Part shown: positions 8,905 to 16,529 of the stretch, in pieces
Layout: every line of letters begins with the position of its first letter
Numbering within the stretch: the stretch's first letter is position 1
Assembly: GCF_003700275.1 (NCBI RefSeq)
Contig: NZ_RBRE01000012.1
Coordinates: 1-52,039, forward strand
Direction of reading: 5' to 3'
Length of the DNA stretch: 52,039 nucleotides
From: Pseudomonas cichorii
GTDB taxonomy: Bacteria; Pseudomonadota; Gammaproteobacteria; Pseudomonadales; Pseudomonadaceae
Made by a program: the position numbers and the translations under genes
Notes under the pieces: generated by a model
Database searches by the model: none
What the model saw: only the letters and a program-made list of their open reading frames with translations
What the model was told of the DNA's origin: nothing

Positions 8905-8927
8905 AGTGAAATATAAATTCACTTATA
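8905..8927. promoter_or_regulatory. Candidate Lrp-type operator
   Basis: Perfect inverted repeat AGTGAA-N7-TTCACT at 8905-8923 with an AT-only core. It overlaps a second imperfect palindrome, TATAAATTCACTTATA, at 8912-8927. It lies in the 175-bp divergent region between the Lrp-type regulator and the amidohydrolase gene. Length and AT-rich centre fit Lrp/AsnC operators; binding is inferred. Confidence 0.45.
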
Positions 8928-9038
8928 GCGCCTAATTCAACGAATCAGTACGCCGAACCGCAATAGAATTTATCCCATAAACCACTACTCAGTCACACGT
9001 GGATCAGATTCAATCGTCCGCTGCACCCGGAGAGTTTC

Positions 9039-10295
9039 ATGAGCCAACACCTTGATCTTCATCTGAACGGTCCGATCCTGCTTCAGCAGATCCAGGCGCT
9101 GGGCGAGATTGGTAGCGACACGCTGAACGGTGGGCGTACCCGCATTGCCTTGACGGATGCCGAAAAAGCCGGGCGTGATCAGCTCGTCATGTGGATGAAG
9201 GCCCTCGATCTGGATATTCAGGTGGATAGGATCGGCAATATCTTCGCCACCCTGCACTCTGCCGAAGACCACGGCAGCCAGCCCCCCTTGATGATGGGCT
9301 CGCATATCGACACGGTAACCAACGCCGGAGCACTGGATGGCTGCTACGGGGTTCTGGCAGGTCTGGCCGTGATCCGCGCTTTTCGCGAAGCAGGGAAACT
9401 GCCGTCCCGCTCGATTACCGTGAGCGCCTTCAGCAACGAAGAAGGCGTGCGCTATCAACCGGACATGATGGGTTCGTTGGTGTACGCGGGCGGACTGTCA
9501 GTCGACGAAGCATTGGCCAGCATTGGCACCGACGGTACGCGCCTGGGGGATGAGCTGGAACGCATCGGTTATGCCGGCGATCTGGAGCCGGGTGCCATAG
9601 TGCCGCATGAATATCTGGAACTGCATATCGAGCAAGGCCCGATCCTTGAGGCGGAAAACACCCTGATCGGTGTAGTGGAAAACCTTCAGGGCATTTCCTG
9701 GCAACAAGTGGTTGTGCAAGGCAATGCCAACCACGCTGGCACGACGCCTACCCGCCTGCGCCACGACGCCGGTTATGTGGCGAGTGCCGTGGTAACTGAA
9801 CTGCGCAGGATTGCCAGCGAGTCCGGCGGCAACACGCTGGCGACCGTTGGCTGCATGAGCTTCGAGCCGAATGTGATCAACGTCATACCGCGCAAGGCCA
9901 GCTTTACAGTGGATCTGCGCGACCCGAACGAGCAGCGACTGGTGCAGGCGGAAAAACGTCTGGCCCGCTTCCTTGAACGGATCGCCGAAAGCGAAGGAGT
10001 GAAGATCAGCACCGAACAACTGGTGCGCTTCCAGCCCGTGACTTTCGATGCCGGGCTGGCCGACGCCATCGAAGCGTCCGCCAGACGCCTTGGCTATAGC
10101 CACAGGCGCATGACCTCAGGAGCAGGTCACGACGCACAGATGATCGCCAGAATGGCGCCTTCGGCAATGATTTTCGTGCCAAGCCGTAGCGGCATCAGCC
10201 ACAACCCGCGCGAGCATACCGATGACGAACAACTGCTGAACGGCGCGCAAGTGCTGCTCGATGTGGTTCTCCAGCGTCTGAACGCTCACCGCTAA
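9039..10295 (+). CDS. M20-family Zn-dependent amidohydrolase (N-carbamoyl-L-amino-acid hydrolase / allantoate amidohydrolase type)
   Basis: A 418-residue cytosolic metallohydrolase. Metal-ligand motifs are in order: GSHIDTV (H89), ALDGCYGV (D100), SNEEGVR (E134/E135), LELHIEQGP, and the C-terminal ISHNPREHTDDE. This architecture belongs to the ureido-hydrolysing branch (N-carbamoyl amino acid hydrolase, beta-ureidopropionase, allantoate amidohydrolase). GGAG precedes the ATG. It is followed 69 bp later by a diaminopropionate ammonia-lyase gene, with an Lrp-type regulator divergent. That pairing suggests the substrate is an N-acylated or N-carbamoylated diamino acid rather than allantoate. The exact substrate is inference. 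Confidence 0.9.
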   Translation: MSQHLDLHLNGPILLQQIQALGEIGSDTLNGGRTRIALTDAEKAGRDQLVMWMKALDLDIQVDRIGNIFATLHSAEDHGSQPPLMMGSHIDTVTNAGALDGCYGVLAGLAVIRAFREAGKLPSRSITVSAFSNEEGVRYQPDMMGSLVYAGGLSVDEALASIGTDGTRLGDELERIGYAGDLEPGAIVPHEYLELHIEQGPILEAENTLIGVVENLQGISWQQVVVQGNANHAGTTPTRLRHDAGYVASAVVTELRRIASESGGNTLATVGCMSFEPNVINVIPRKASFTVDLRDPNEQRLVQAEKRLARFLERIAESEGVKISTEQLVRFQPVTFDAGLADAIEASARRLGYSHRRMTSGAGHDAQMIARMAPSAMIFVPSRSGISHNPREHTDDEQLLNGAQVLLDVVLQRLNAHR

Positions 10296-10311
10296 CCCCC
10301 CTGAATGAAAG

Positions 10312-10334
10312 CGTCACCGCTCGATCCGGTGACG
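10312..10334. other. Intercistronic hairpin
   Basis: Perfect 7-bp arms CGTCACC (10312-10318) and GGTGACG (10328-10334) with a 9-nt loop, between the amidohydrolase stop and the ammonia-lyase ribosome site. No T-tract follows, so mRNA stabilisation or partial attenuation is more likely than termination. Confidence 0.4.
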
Positions 10335-10364
10335 ACGGCCCTGCTTTGCCCAAAGGAAACCGCC

Positions 10365-11588
10365 ATGCTCCTAGCCAACCCCAACGCAATACGCGAAGCC
10401 TGTCCCGAGGCCCTCAAGCGCATCATGAATATCCGCAAGGCCAACGAAAGCCGTACCTGGCTCTCGCAATGGCCGCGCCTCAACCATGTCGGGACACCGC
10501 TGTATTCACTGCCCGATCTGGCCGCAGAACTGGGTGTCGGCAGCCTTCTGATAAAGGATGAATCGCAGCGTTCGGAACTGGGGAGTTTCAAGGCTCTGGG
10601 CGCACCGATTGCTCTGGTTCGCCTGATCCTGCGCCTGTTTACGGAGCAGCGTTTCGAGCCTCAACGCTTGCTGTCGGGCGAGTACCGCTCGGCCCTCGCC
10701 GGTTTTACGGTCATCAGCGCCACTGACGGCAATCATGGCCGGGCACTGGCAGCAGCGGCGCAAAGTGTCGGATGCCGATGCGTGATCGTGCTGCATGCCA
10801 ACGTCAGCCTTGAGCGCGAACATGCGATTGCGGCCTACGGTGCCGAAATCTTACGAATCAGCGGTAATTACGACGACTCTGTACAGGAAGCGGCAGCACT
10901 GGCCCGCAAACAGCAATGGTGGGTGGTTTCAGATACGTCCTATGAAGGTTATGAAGAGATTCCCCGCGATGTGATGCAAGGCTACGGCACTATCGCGGCC
11001 GAAATCCTCGAAGCAGAAGCCATGCCATTCACCCACGTTTTCCTGCAAGGAGGCGTCGGTGGTCTGGCAGCAGGTATCGTCAGCTATTTCTGGGAGTTAC
11101 AGGGTGCCCAACGCCCAGCTTTCATCGTCGTCGAGCCGAAACAGGCCGATTGCTTGTACCAGAGTGCGCTGGCGGGTAAAGCTGCCAGAGCCAGCGGAAG
11201 TGTCGACTCGCTGATGGCCGGTCTGGCCTGTGGTGAAACCTCGCCGTTGGCCTGGCAGTTCCTGCAACCTGGCATCGACTTCTTCATGACCGTGCACGAC
11301 GACGAAGCAGTAAGCGCCATGCGCCGCCTCGCTGCCGGCAGCCAACACGACATTCCGCTGGAAGCCGGAGAGTCAGCGGTCGCCGGGCTTGCCGGCCTGA
11401 TGCGCATCGCAGCAGCATCAGCCATGGCCGCCGAGGTCGGCATCAATGCGCAATCGCGAATCCTGCTGATCAGCACCGAAGGTGCCACGGCGCCGGGTGT
11501 TTACGCGGAACTGGTGGGCGAATCCGATACATCTGTGCGGGCCAGGCAACATGCCTGGTTGCTCGCCCGGGCCGGACATTCGCGCTGA
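10365..11588 (+). CDS. dpaL: Diaminopropionate ammonia-lyase (PLP fold-type II)
   Basis: A 407-residue PLP enzyme predicted to split 2,3-diaminopropionate to pyruvate and two ammonia. The ATG at 10365 is preferred because AGGAAA lies just upstream. With that start the PLP lysine is K76 (ELGSFKALG), and the aspartates in ATDGNHG (D121) and VVSDTSYEGY (D190) fall one residue from K77, D120 and D189 of E. coli DpaL (YgeX). The glycine-rich phosphate loop LQGGVGGLAAG is also present. E. coli has an M20 hydrolase gene (ygeY) beside ygeX, and the same association is seen here. An alternative is a related threonine/serine dehydratase-like specificity, but the three aligned residues argue for DpaL. 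Confidence 0.82.
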   Translation: MLLANPNAIREACPEALKRIMNIRKANESRTWLSQWPRLNHVGTPLYSLPDLAAELGVGSLLIKDESQRSELGSFKALGAPIALVRLILRLFTEQRFEPQRLLSGEYRSALAGFTVISATDGNHGRALAAAAQSVGCRCVIVLHANVSLEREHAIAAYGAEILRISGNYDDSVQEAAALARKQQWWVVSDTSYEGYEEIPRDVMQGYGTIAAEILEAEAMPFTHVFLQGGVGGLAAGIVSYFWELQGAQRPAFIVVEPKQADCLYQSALAGKAARASGSVDSLMAGLACGETSPLAWQFLQPGIDFFMTVHDDEAVSAMRRLAAGSQHDIPLEAGESAVAGLAGLMRIAAASAMAAEVGINAQSRILLISTEGATAPGVYAELVGESDTSVRARQHAWLLARAGHSR

Positions 11589-11625
11589 GCAAAACCTTGA
11601 AAGGTCCATGCACGGCCTTGCACCA

Positions 11626-12522
11626 TCATCCAGCCCAGGCGCCATCAGCACTGCGCAACCGACACGCATCCCTGGCCGGCGGCATGCCGAACATCCGCAC
11701 ATAATCGCGGCTGAACTGCGAAGGGCTTTCATAGCCCACCCGGTAACCGGCGCCTGCTGCATCGAGTGCTTCGGCAACCATCAGCCGACGTGCTTCCTGC
11801 AAGCGCAACTGGCTGCGAAACTCCAGCGGGCTCATTGAGGTGACGGCCTTGAAATGTGCATGGAAGGTGGAGCGACTCATGCCCGCAATATCGGCAATGG
11901 CATCGATACGGCAGGTTTCGCGGTAATGGCTGCGCAGCCAGGCGATGGCTCTGGCGATCTGGCTCAAGCGGCTGTCGGCCTGAGCCATCTGCCGAACCAT
12001 GCCGTTGTCGCGCTGGATGAGCAGCCGATAAAGAATCTCGCGAATCGTCAGTGGCGCCAGCTCTTCGATATCGCCCGGCGTGTCCAGCAACCCGGCCAGC
12101 CTGGCTGCGGCGTCCAGCAGTTCGGGCGTGGTGTCATTGAGTTCGATACCCGCAGCGGGTGGCGTGTTGTCCTGGGCAACGGGATGCCGTAGCGCAAGAT
12201 CGCTCAATGCCGCCATGTCCAGATCGACGACCAGACACAGATAAGGCGCAGCTTCACTCGCCTCGATAACCGCGCCCATCACCGGAATGTCCACCGAGGC
12301 GACCAGATATCTGGCCGCGTCATAAATATAGGATGCGCTCCCGGCCACCACTCGCTTGCGGCCCTGGACGATCAGGCACAGGGTCGGTTCATAGACGACC
12401 GGCATGGGCACCGTCGGCGTTGCCGAGCGCACCAGGCTGACGCCGGCAATCGAGGTCCGATGGATGCCATCGGTCGGAGTGTGGCGACCGATGAGGTCGA
12501 CCAGCTTTTGCAGTGAGCCCAT
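11626..12522 (-). CDS. AraC-family transcriptional regulator (AraC_N cupin-type sensor)
   Basis: A 298-residue regulator. The N-terminal half carries the AraC_N-type sensor (SLVRSATPTVPMPVVYEPTLCLIVQGRK). The C-terminal 100 residues contain two HTH motifs, around IADIAGMSRSTFHAHFKAVT and VGYESPSQFSRDYVRMFG. AGGAGC precedes the ATG at 12522. It is divergent from the aldo-keto reductase gene at 12666 with a 143-bp spacer, the usual layout for regulators of a reductase activated by an aldehyde or quinone. A deleted copy of a close paralogue lies at 5680-5793. Confidence 0.93.
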   Translation of the reverse strand: MGSLQKLVDLIGRHTPTDGIHRTSIAGVSLVRSATPTVPMPVVYEPTLCLIVQGRKRVVAGSASYIYDAARYLVASVDIPVMGAVIEASEAAPYLCLVVDLDMAALSDLALRHPVAQDNTPPAAGIELNDTTPELLDAAARLAGLLDTPGDIEELAPLTIREILYRLLIQRDNGMVRQMAQADSRLSQIARAIAWLRSHYRETCRIDAIADIAGMSRSTFHAHFKAVTSMSPLEFRSQLRLQEARRLMVAEALDAAGAGYRVGYESPSQFSRDYVRMFGMPPARDACRLRSADGAWAG

Positions 12523-12665
12523 GCTTGCTCCTGTGAAAACGGGATGTCGCGCGCACCCGGACGATCATGCAAGGACGCAGGACAATCCTGCTACAGCCCG
12601 GCGCGCCACCAACGGCAGACTGATCCCTACAGATTTCAGGTTCCATTTTCTGCAAGGAGTTCATC

Positions 12666-13754
12666 ATGCCGACTATCTCTGCACTCGACCACTATCGCCT
12701 TCTGGGACGATCCGGCATGCGGGTTTCGCCGCTTGCCCTTGGCACCATGACCTTCGGTTCCGACTGGGGCTGGGGAGCGGATGACGCCCAGGCGCGGCAA
12801 ATCTTCGATGCCTACGTCGATCACGGCGGCAACTTCATCGATACCGCGGTCAACTACACCAACGGCGCTGCGGAACGCATCCTCGGCCAGTTGCTCAAGG
12901 GCAAGCGCGAGCAGCTTGTCGTTTCGACCAAATACACCATGGCCCGCGACCCGGGCAATCCCAATTCGGGCGGCAATCACCGCCTGAATCTGACCCGTTC
13001 AGTGGAAACCAGCCTCAAGCAACTCGACACTGACCGCATCGAACTGTTGTATCTGCACGCGTGGGACTTCACTACTTCTGCCGAGGAAGTGATGCGCGCG
13101 CTGGACGATCTGGTGCGTGCCGGCAAGGTGCTGTACCTCGGGATCTGCAATACCCCGGCCTGGAAAGTCGCTCAACTGCAAACCCTCGCCGAACTGCGTG
13201 GCTGGTCACCGCTGGTCGCCCTGCAGATCGAATACAGTCTGGTCGAGCGCAGCGTCGAGCACGAATTGATCCCCATGGCCCGGGCGATGGGCCTGGGCGT
13301 ATTGCCATGGTCGCCGCTGGGTGGTGGCATCTTGAGCGGCAAGTACAGCCGCGAGGACCTGAACCAGGCAAGCGAAGCGGGAGTGTCCCCGACGCGCAAG
13401 GGCGTGATCAGTTCATCCGGCCATATGACCGAACGCTCTCTGGAGATTGCGGGCGTTGTCAGCGAAATAGCCGCAGACATCGGCGTCACAGCGTCTCAAG
13501 TGGCGCTGGCCTGGACACTGTTGAATCCGGCAGTGGTCGCGCCGGTCATGGGCGCCAGAACCCTGGCTCAGGCACAGGACAATCTGCAGGCGCTCAGCTT
13601 GCGTTTGAGCGACGAACAGATTGCCCGCCTGGATCAGGCCAGTGCGCCCGAGGCGATCTTTCCGGCCCGCTTCGTATCCCGTCCGATGGTTCAGCAATTG
13701 ATATTCGGTGATGCCCATGAATCGCCTGGACGCTTGCTGCACAGGAGTTTCTGA
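12666..13754 (+). CDS. Aldo/keto reductase
   Basis: A 362-residue NADPH-dependent reductase with a TIM-barrel fold. The catalytic tetrad is complete: D59 and Y64 (NFIDTAVNY), K89 (STKY) and H131 (LLYLHAWD). The late GVTASQVALAWTL and VMGARTLAQAQDNL segments are the usual cofactor-binding helices. AAGGAG precedes the ATG. The SnoaL-like gene follows after a single base, so the two are almost certainly one transcript. The divergent AraC regulator probably controls both. Substrate unknown; short aldehydes or carbonyls are typical. Confidence 0.93.
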   Translation: MPTISALDHYRLLGRSGMRVSPLALGTMTFGSDWGWGADDAQARQIFDAYVDHGGNFIDTAVNYTNGAAERILGQLLKGKREQLVVSTKYTMARDPGNPNSGGNHRLNLTRSVETSLKQLDTDRIELLYLHAWDFTTSAEEVMRALDDLVRAGKVLYLGICNTPAWKVAQLQTLAELRGWSPLVALQIEYSLVERSVEHELIPMARAMGLGVLPWSPLGGGILSGKYSREDLNQASEAGVSPTRKGVISSSGHMTERSLEIAGVVSEIAADIGVTASQVALAWTLLNPAVVAPVMGARTLAQAQDNLQALSLRLSDEQIARLDQASAPEAIFPARFVSRPMVQQLIFGDAHESPGRLLHRSF

Positions 13755-13755
13755 C

Positions 13756-14277
13756 ATGAACCTGTCGATATTCAAAAAGACCCGTCCGGCCAGCCTGGCG
13801 TTTGCCATGCTGCTCGGCAGCGGACTGATGCCCCACGTAGCGGATGCTGCCGGGCAGGATGTGGCGGCGCGCAACAAGCAAATCGTCAGCGAAGCATTTG
13901 AACGCTGGGCCGCCGGGGGAAACGGTTTCTTCACTGAAGTGCTGACAGCGGACATCGTCTGGACGATCAAGGGCTCAGGCCCGAGTGCCGGTGTCTATCA
14001 GGGGCGCGAGCGGTTCATCGAAAAGGCTGTGCGACCCTTCGTATCGCGGTTATCCAGCCCGGTACGGCCTGTCAGCAAACAGGTCTGGGCGGATGGCGAT
14101 CACGTCATCGTTCAGTGGGAAGGTGCCGGTGTGGCTCGCGACGGCCAAGCCTATGACAACAGCTATGCCTGGATCTTTCACATGCGCAACGGCAAGGCCG
14201 TCGAGGCCACCGCTTTTCTCGATCTGGTGCCTTACGACGATGTCTTGCGGCGCATCCCTGCGCCTGCGGTCGAGTAA
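13756..14277 (+). CDS. Exported SnoaL/NTF2-like protein
   Basis: A 173-residue protein. The start at 13756 follows CAGGAG and lies one base after the stop of the aldo-keto reductase gene. Residues 1-31 look like a Sec signal peptide (basic KKTR, then LAFAMLLGSGLMPHVADAA). The mature part has the NTF2-like cone pattern: IVSEAFERWAAG, a VWTIKGSGP strand, YQGRERFIEKAV, and DNSYAWIFHMRNGKAVEATAFLDL. Members bind small hydrophobic molecules or act as isomerases or cyclases. A periplasmic member paired with a cytosolic reductase is slightly unusual. Function not predictable further. Confidence 0.85.
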   Translation: MNLSIFKKTRPASLAFAMLLGSGLMPHVADAAGQDVAARNKQIVSEAFERWAAGGNGFFTEVLTADIVWTIKGSGPSAGVYQGRERFIEKAVRPFVSRLSSPVRPVSKQVWADGDHVIVQWEGAGVARDGQAYDNSYAWIFHMRNGKAVEATAFLDLVPYDDVLRRIPAPAVE

Positions 14278-14307
14278 GCCAGTCGAGTGGTTAAAGGGTT
14301 GCAGGCA

Positions 14308-15681
14308 TCACGCCAGCCAGTGCCACAACAGCAGCGTGCCAAGCAGCCCGACAACCGAAACGATTGTCTGCAACACTGACCACACCCAGAGTGTCTGCTT
14401 CAGTTGCAGGCCAAAGTACTCGCGGACCATCCAGAAGCCGGCATCGTTGACATGGCAAAAGAACACCGAGCCGGCCCCGATCACCAAGGCCACCAGCGAA
14501 GCTTCGACCGGCGCCAGGCCGGCCATCATTGGCGCGAGAATGCCTGCCGTCGTGGTGGTCGCCACGGTGGCCGAGCCAGTAGCCTGACGCAACGCCACGG
14601 CAATCAGCCAGGCCAGCAGCAGATACGGCATGTGCGCGCCCTCCGCCACCTTGCTGATCGTCTGGCTGACACCGGCATCGAGCAATGTCTGCTTCAAGCC
14701 GCCACCGGCACCGATGGTCAGCAACAGCACGGCAATGGGCGCCAGGCTCTTGCGCAAGGTGCCGCCCACCTTTTCACGGGACAGACCGTTGGCCCAACCC
14801 AGGCACACTGTTGCTGCCAGCACCGCGATGGTCAGGGCAACCAGCGGCTCGCCGAGAAACTTCAAGGTCAGGGCGAGGCTGCTTTCAGGCTCCATGGTCA
14901 CTTTGGCCAGGGTGCTGCCGAGCATGAGAATCACCGGCAAGAGAATGATCAGCAGCGAAATGCCGAACCCCGGCTGGCGGCTGGCATCGGGCCTGGCACT
15001 GAACAGCTCGCCCAGTTCGGCAGGCGCCTCGATGTGCATGCGTCGGGACAACCAGTTACCGTATAGCGGCCCGGCGAGAATCACGGCGGGAATGGCAATG
15101 CACAGCCCGAGCAACATGGTCAGCCCAAGATCGGCGTGCAAGGCACTGACTGCGATCAGCGGACCGGGATGTGGAGGCATCAAGGCATGCAGCGTGGTCA
15201 TGCCGGCCAGCGCCGGAATCGCGATCTTCAACAGCGGCTGACCGGACTGACGCGCCATGACGAAGATGATCGGCACCATCATTACCAGCCCCACTTCAAA
15301 GAACAGCGGCAGGCCAATCACCATTGCCACCAGCGCCATGACCCAGGGCAAGGTCTTGCCCTTGCCCAGCCCGAGCAAGGTGGAAGCGATACGATCCGCC
15401 GCCCCCGACTCCGCCATCAACGCTCCGAGCATCGCCCCCAGCGCAATGATGATCCCGGCCTCGCCAAGAATACCGCCAGCGCCCTTGCTGAAGGCCTTGG
15501 CAACCGCCTCGGGCGGTAACCCCGCGCCGATGCCGGCGATGAATGCACCCACCAGAATCGACAGAAACGGCGGAAGCCGGGTAGCGCTGATCAGCACGAT
15601 GATCGTGGCAATGGCAATCAGGCAGCAGACAATCAGACGGGTGTCATGAAACACCCAGGCAGCAGACGACAGATCCAACAT
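14308..15681 (-). CDS. Gluconate:H+ symporter family permease (GntP/GntT type)
   Basis: A 457-residue inner-membrane protein with about 12-14 hydrophobic helices. Family motifs include LPPFLSILVGAFIAGIGAG, GAGGILGEAGIIIALGAMLG, LMPPHPGPLIAVSAL and RQATGSATVATTTTAGI. The ATG at 15681 has an AAGGGG ribosome site; the longer open frame upstream overlaps a palindromic operator and is not used. No gluconokinase or GntR-type regulator gene is adjacent, so this is an orphan transporter. Gluconate, 2-ketogluconate or another sugar acid is the likely substrate. Confidence 0.92.
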   Translation of the reverse strand: MLDLSSAAWVFHDTRLIVCCLIAIATIIVLISATRLPPFLSILVGAFIAGIGAGLPPEAVAKAFSKGAGGILGEAGIIIALGAMLGALMAESGAADRIASTLLGLGKGKTLPWVMALVAMVIGLPLFFEVGLVMMVPIIFVMARQSGQPLLKIAIPALAGMTTLHALMPPHPGPLIAVSALHADLGLTMLLGLCIAIPAVILAGPLYGNWLSRRMHIEAPAELGELFSARPDASRQPGFGISLLIILLPVILMLGSTLAKVTMEPESSLALTLKFLGEPLVALTIAVLAATVCLGWANGLSREKVGGTLRKSLAPIAVLLLTIGAGGGLKQTLLDAGVSQTISKVAEGAHMPYLLLAWLIAVALRQATGSATVATTTTAGILAPMMAGLAPVEASLVALVIGAGSVFFCHVNDAGFWMVREYFGLQLKQTLWVWSVLQTIVSVVGLLGTLLLWHWLA

Positions 15682-15741
15682 ACACCCCTTTCTGTACGGT
15701 TTTATTCCAGGCGCTTGTCCCTGATTTTCCTCAAGAACAAA

Positions 15742-15758
15742 TGAAACAATTTGTTTCA
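15742..15758. promoter_or_regulatory. Palindromic operator upstream of gntP-type gene
   Basis: TGAAACAA-T-TTGTTTCA: perfect 8-bp arms around one base, about 60 bp upstream of the permease start. The outer TGAAAC/GTTTCA half-sites resemble the Pseudomonas PtxS operator (TGAAACCGGTTTCA), but the centre differs. A LacI- or GntR-type sugar-acid repressor encoded elsewhere is the likely ligand; that is inference. Confidence 0.5.
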
Positions 15759-15793
15759 ATTAGCCAAACCATACCGGAATGCAGCGCCATATA

Positions 15794-15878
15794 GGAGTGA
15801 ATTCATTCGCGAGAAGCCGCTACAAGCGATGAATCTTCATGGGTTGCGATGCCGTTTTCGCGGATGAATCTGCTCCCA
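15794..15878. repeat. Inverted pair of REP-type repeats (REPIN-like)
   Basis: GGAGTGAATTCATTCGCGAG at 15794-15813 is followed in inverted orientation by TTCGCGGATGAATCTGCTCC (15857-15876), making a two-REP hairpin unit. It lies between the permease promoter and the end of the GNAT gene. Related single units are at 43541-43567 and 45064-45086. This is typical extragenic repeat content of Pseudomonas. Confidence 0.65.
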
Positions 15879-15905
15879 TGGGAGGATGTATCTTTATCGA
15901 TAACG

Positions 15906-16397
15906 CTACAGCGCCATCACCATCTCATGCCAAACCATCCCGCCATGATCGGATGCCGAAGGCTGAACGTAGCGGTAGCCCATGCGCCGATACAGCTCCA
16001 CATGGCGTTCCTTGCACATCAGGTGGATGGTCTGTTTGCCGAGCCGCACCATGCGTTGCACGAACTCCTGCATCATGGATATGGCGTAGCCTTTGCCCTG
16101 ATGGGCGGGATCGATCACCACCGACATGATCACCACATTCGGCGCGTCGGCCGAATGACCGATCAGTTCCTTGAAGTCTTCGTCCGACATGACGACCTGA
16201 TGCGCGCAACCGCCGTTGATGAAACCGATCACTTCGCCGTCGCTTTCCATGATCAGAAAGCCTTCGGGATACTGCGCGATGCGCGTCGTGATCTTTGCCA
16301 GGGTTGCCGCCTCGTCGCCTTCGTAGGCCGTGGTTTCGATCTGGAAGCAACGAGGTGCATCGGCGGGAATGGCATTGCGATAGTGAATGGCAGGCAT
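15906..16397 (-). CDS. GNAT-family N-acetyltransferase
   Basis: A 163-residue acetyl-CoA-dependent acyltransferase. The acetyl-CoA binding motif A is visible as VVIMSVVIDPAHQGKGYAISMM (QGKGYA is the pyrophosphate loop). It is followed by the motif B-like HLMCKERHVELYRRMGYRYV with the usual tyrosine. The N-terminus (IHYRNAIPADAPRCFQIET) is a standard GNAT opening. GGAAAC precedes the ATG at 16397. The arrangement resembles arylalkylamine-type members, but the acceptor is unknown. It is a single gene after the aldehyde dehydrogenase operon terminator. Confidence 0.92.
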   Translation of the reverse strand: MPAIHYRNAIPADAPRCFQIETTAYEGDEAATLAKITTRIAQYPEGFLIMESDGEVIGFINGGCAHQVVMSDEDFKELIGHSADAPNVVIMSVVIDPAHQGKGYAISMMQEFVQRMVRLGKQTIHLMCKERHVELYRRMGYRYVQPSASDHGGMVWHEMVMAL

Positions 16398-16436
16398 GAG
16401 GTTTCCGGTTCAGCAAAAGGCAGCATGATAGATAAA

Positions 16437-16465
16437 GAGCAGGATGCAGGTCATGCATTCTGCTC
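16437..16465 (-). terminator. Terminator of the leftward catabolic operon
   Basis: Arms GAGCAGGATGCA (16437-16448) and TGCATTCTGCTC (16454-16465) form a 12-bp stem with one G-T wobble and a 5-nt loop. On the minus strand it is followed by TTTATCT. It lies about 65 bp past the aldehyde dehydrogenase stop. Confidence 0.6.
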
Positions 16466-16529
16466 ACAACGCTGTCTCGATCCGAATCCTTTAACCGCCC
16501 TGCCTGCTATCCCGCCTCATCAAGCGGTT

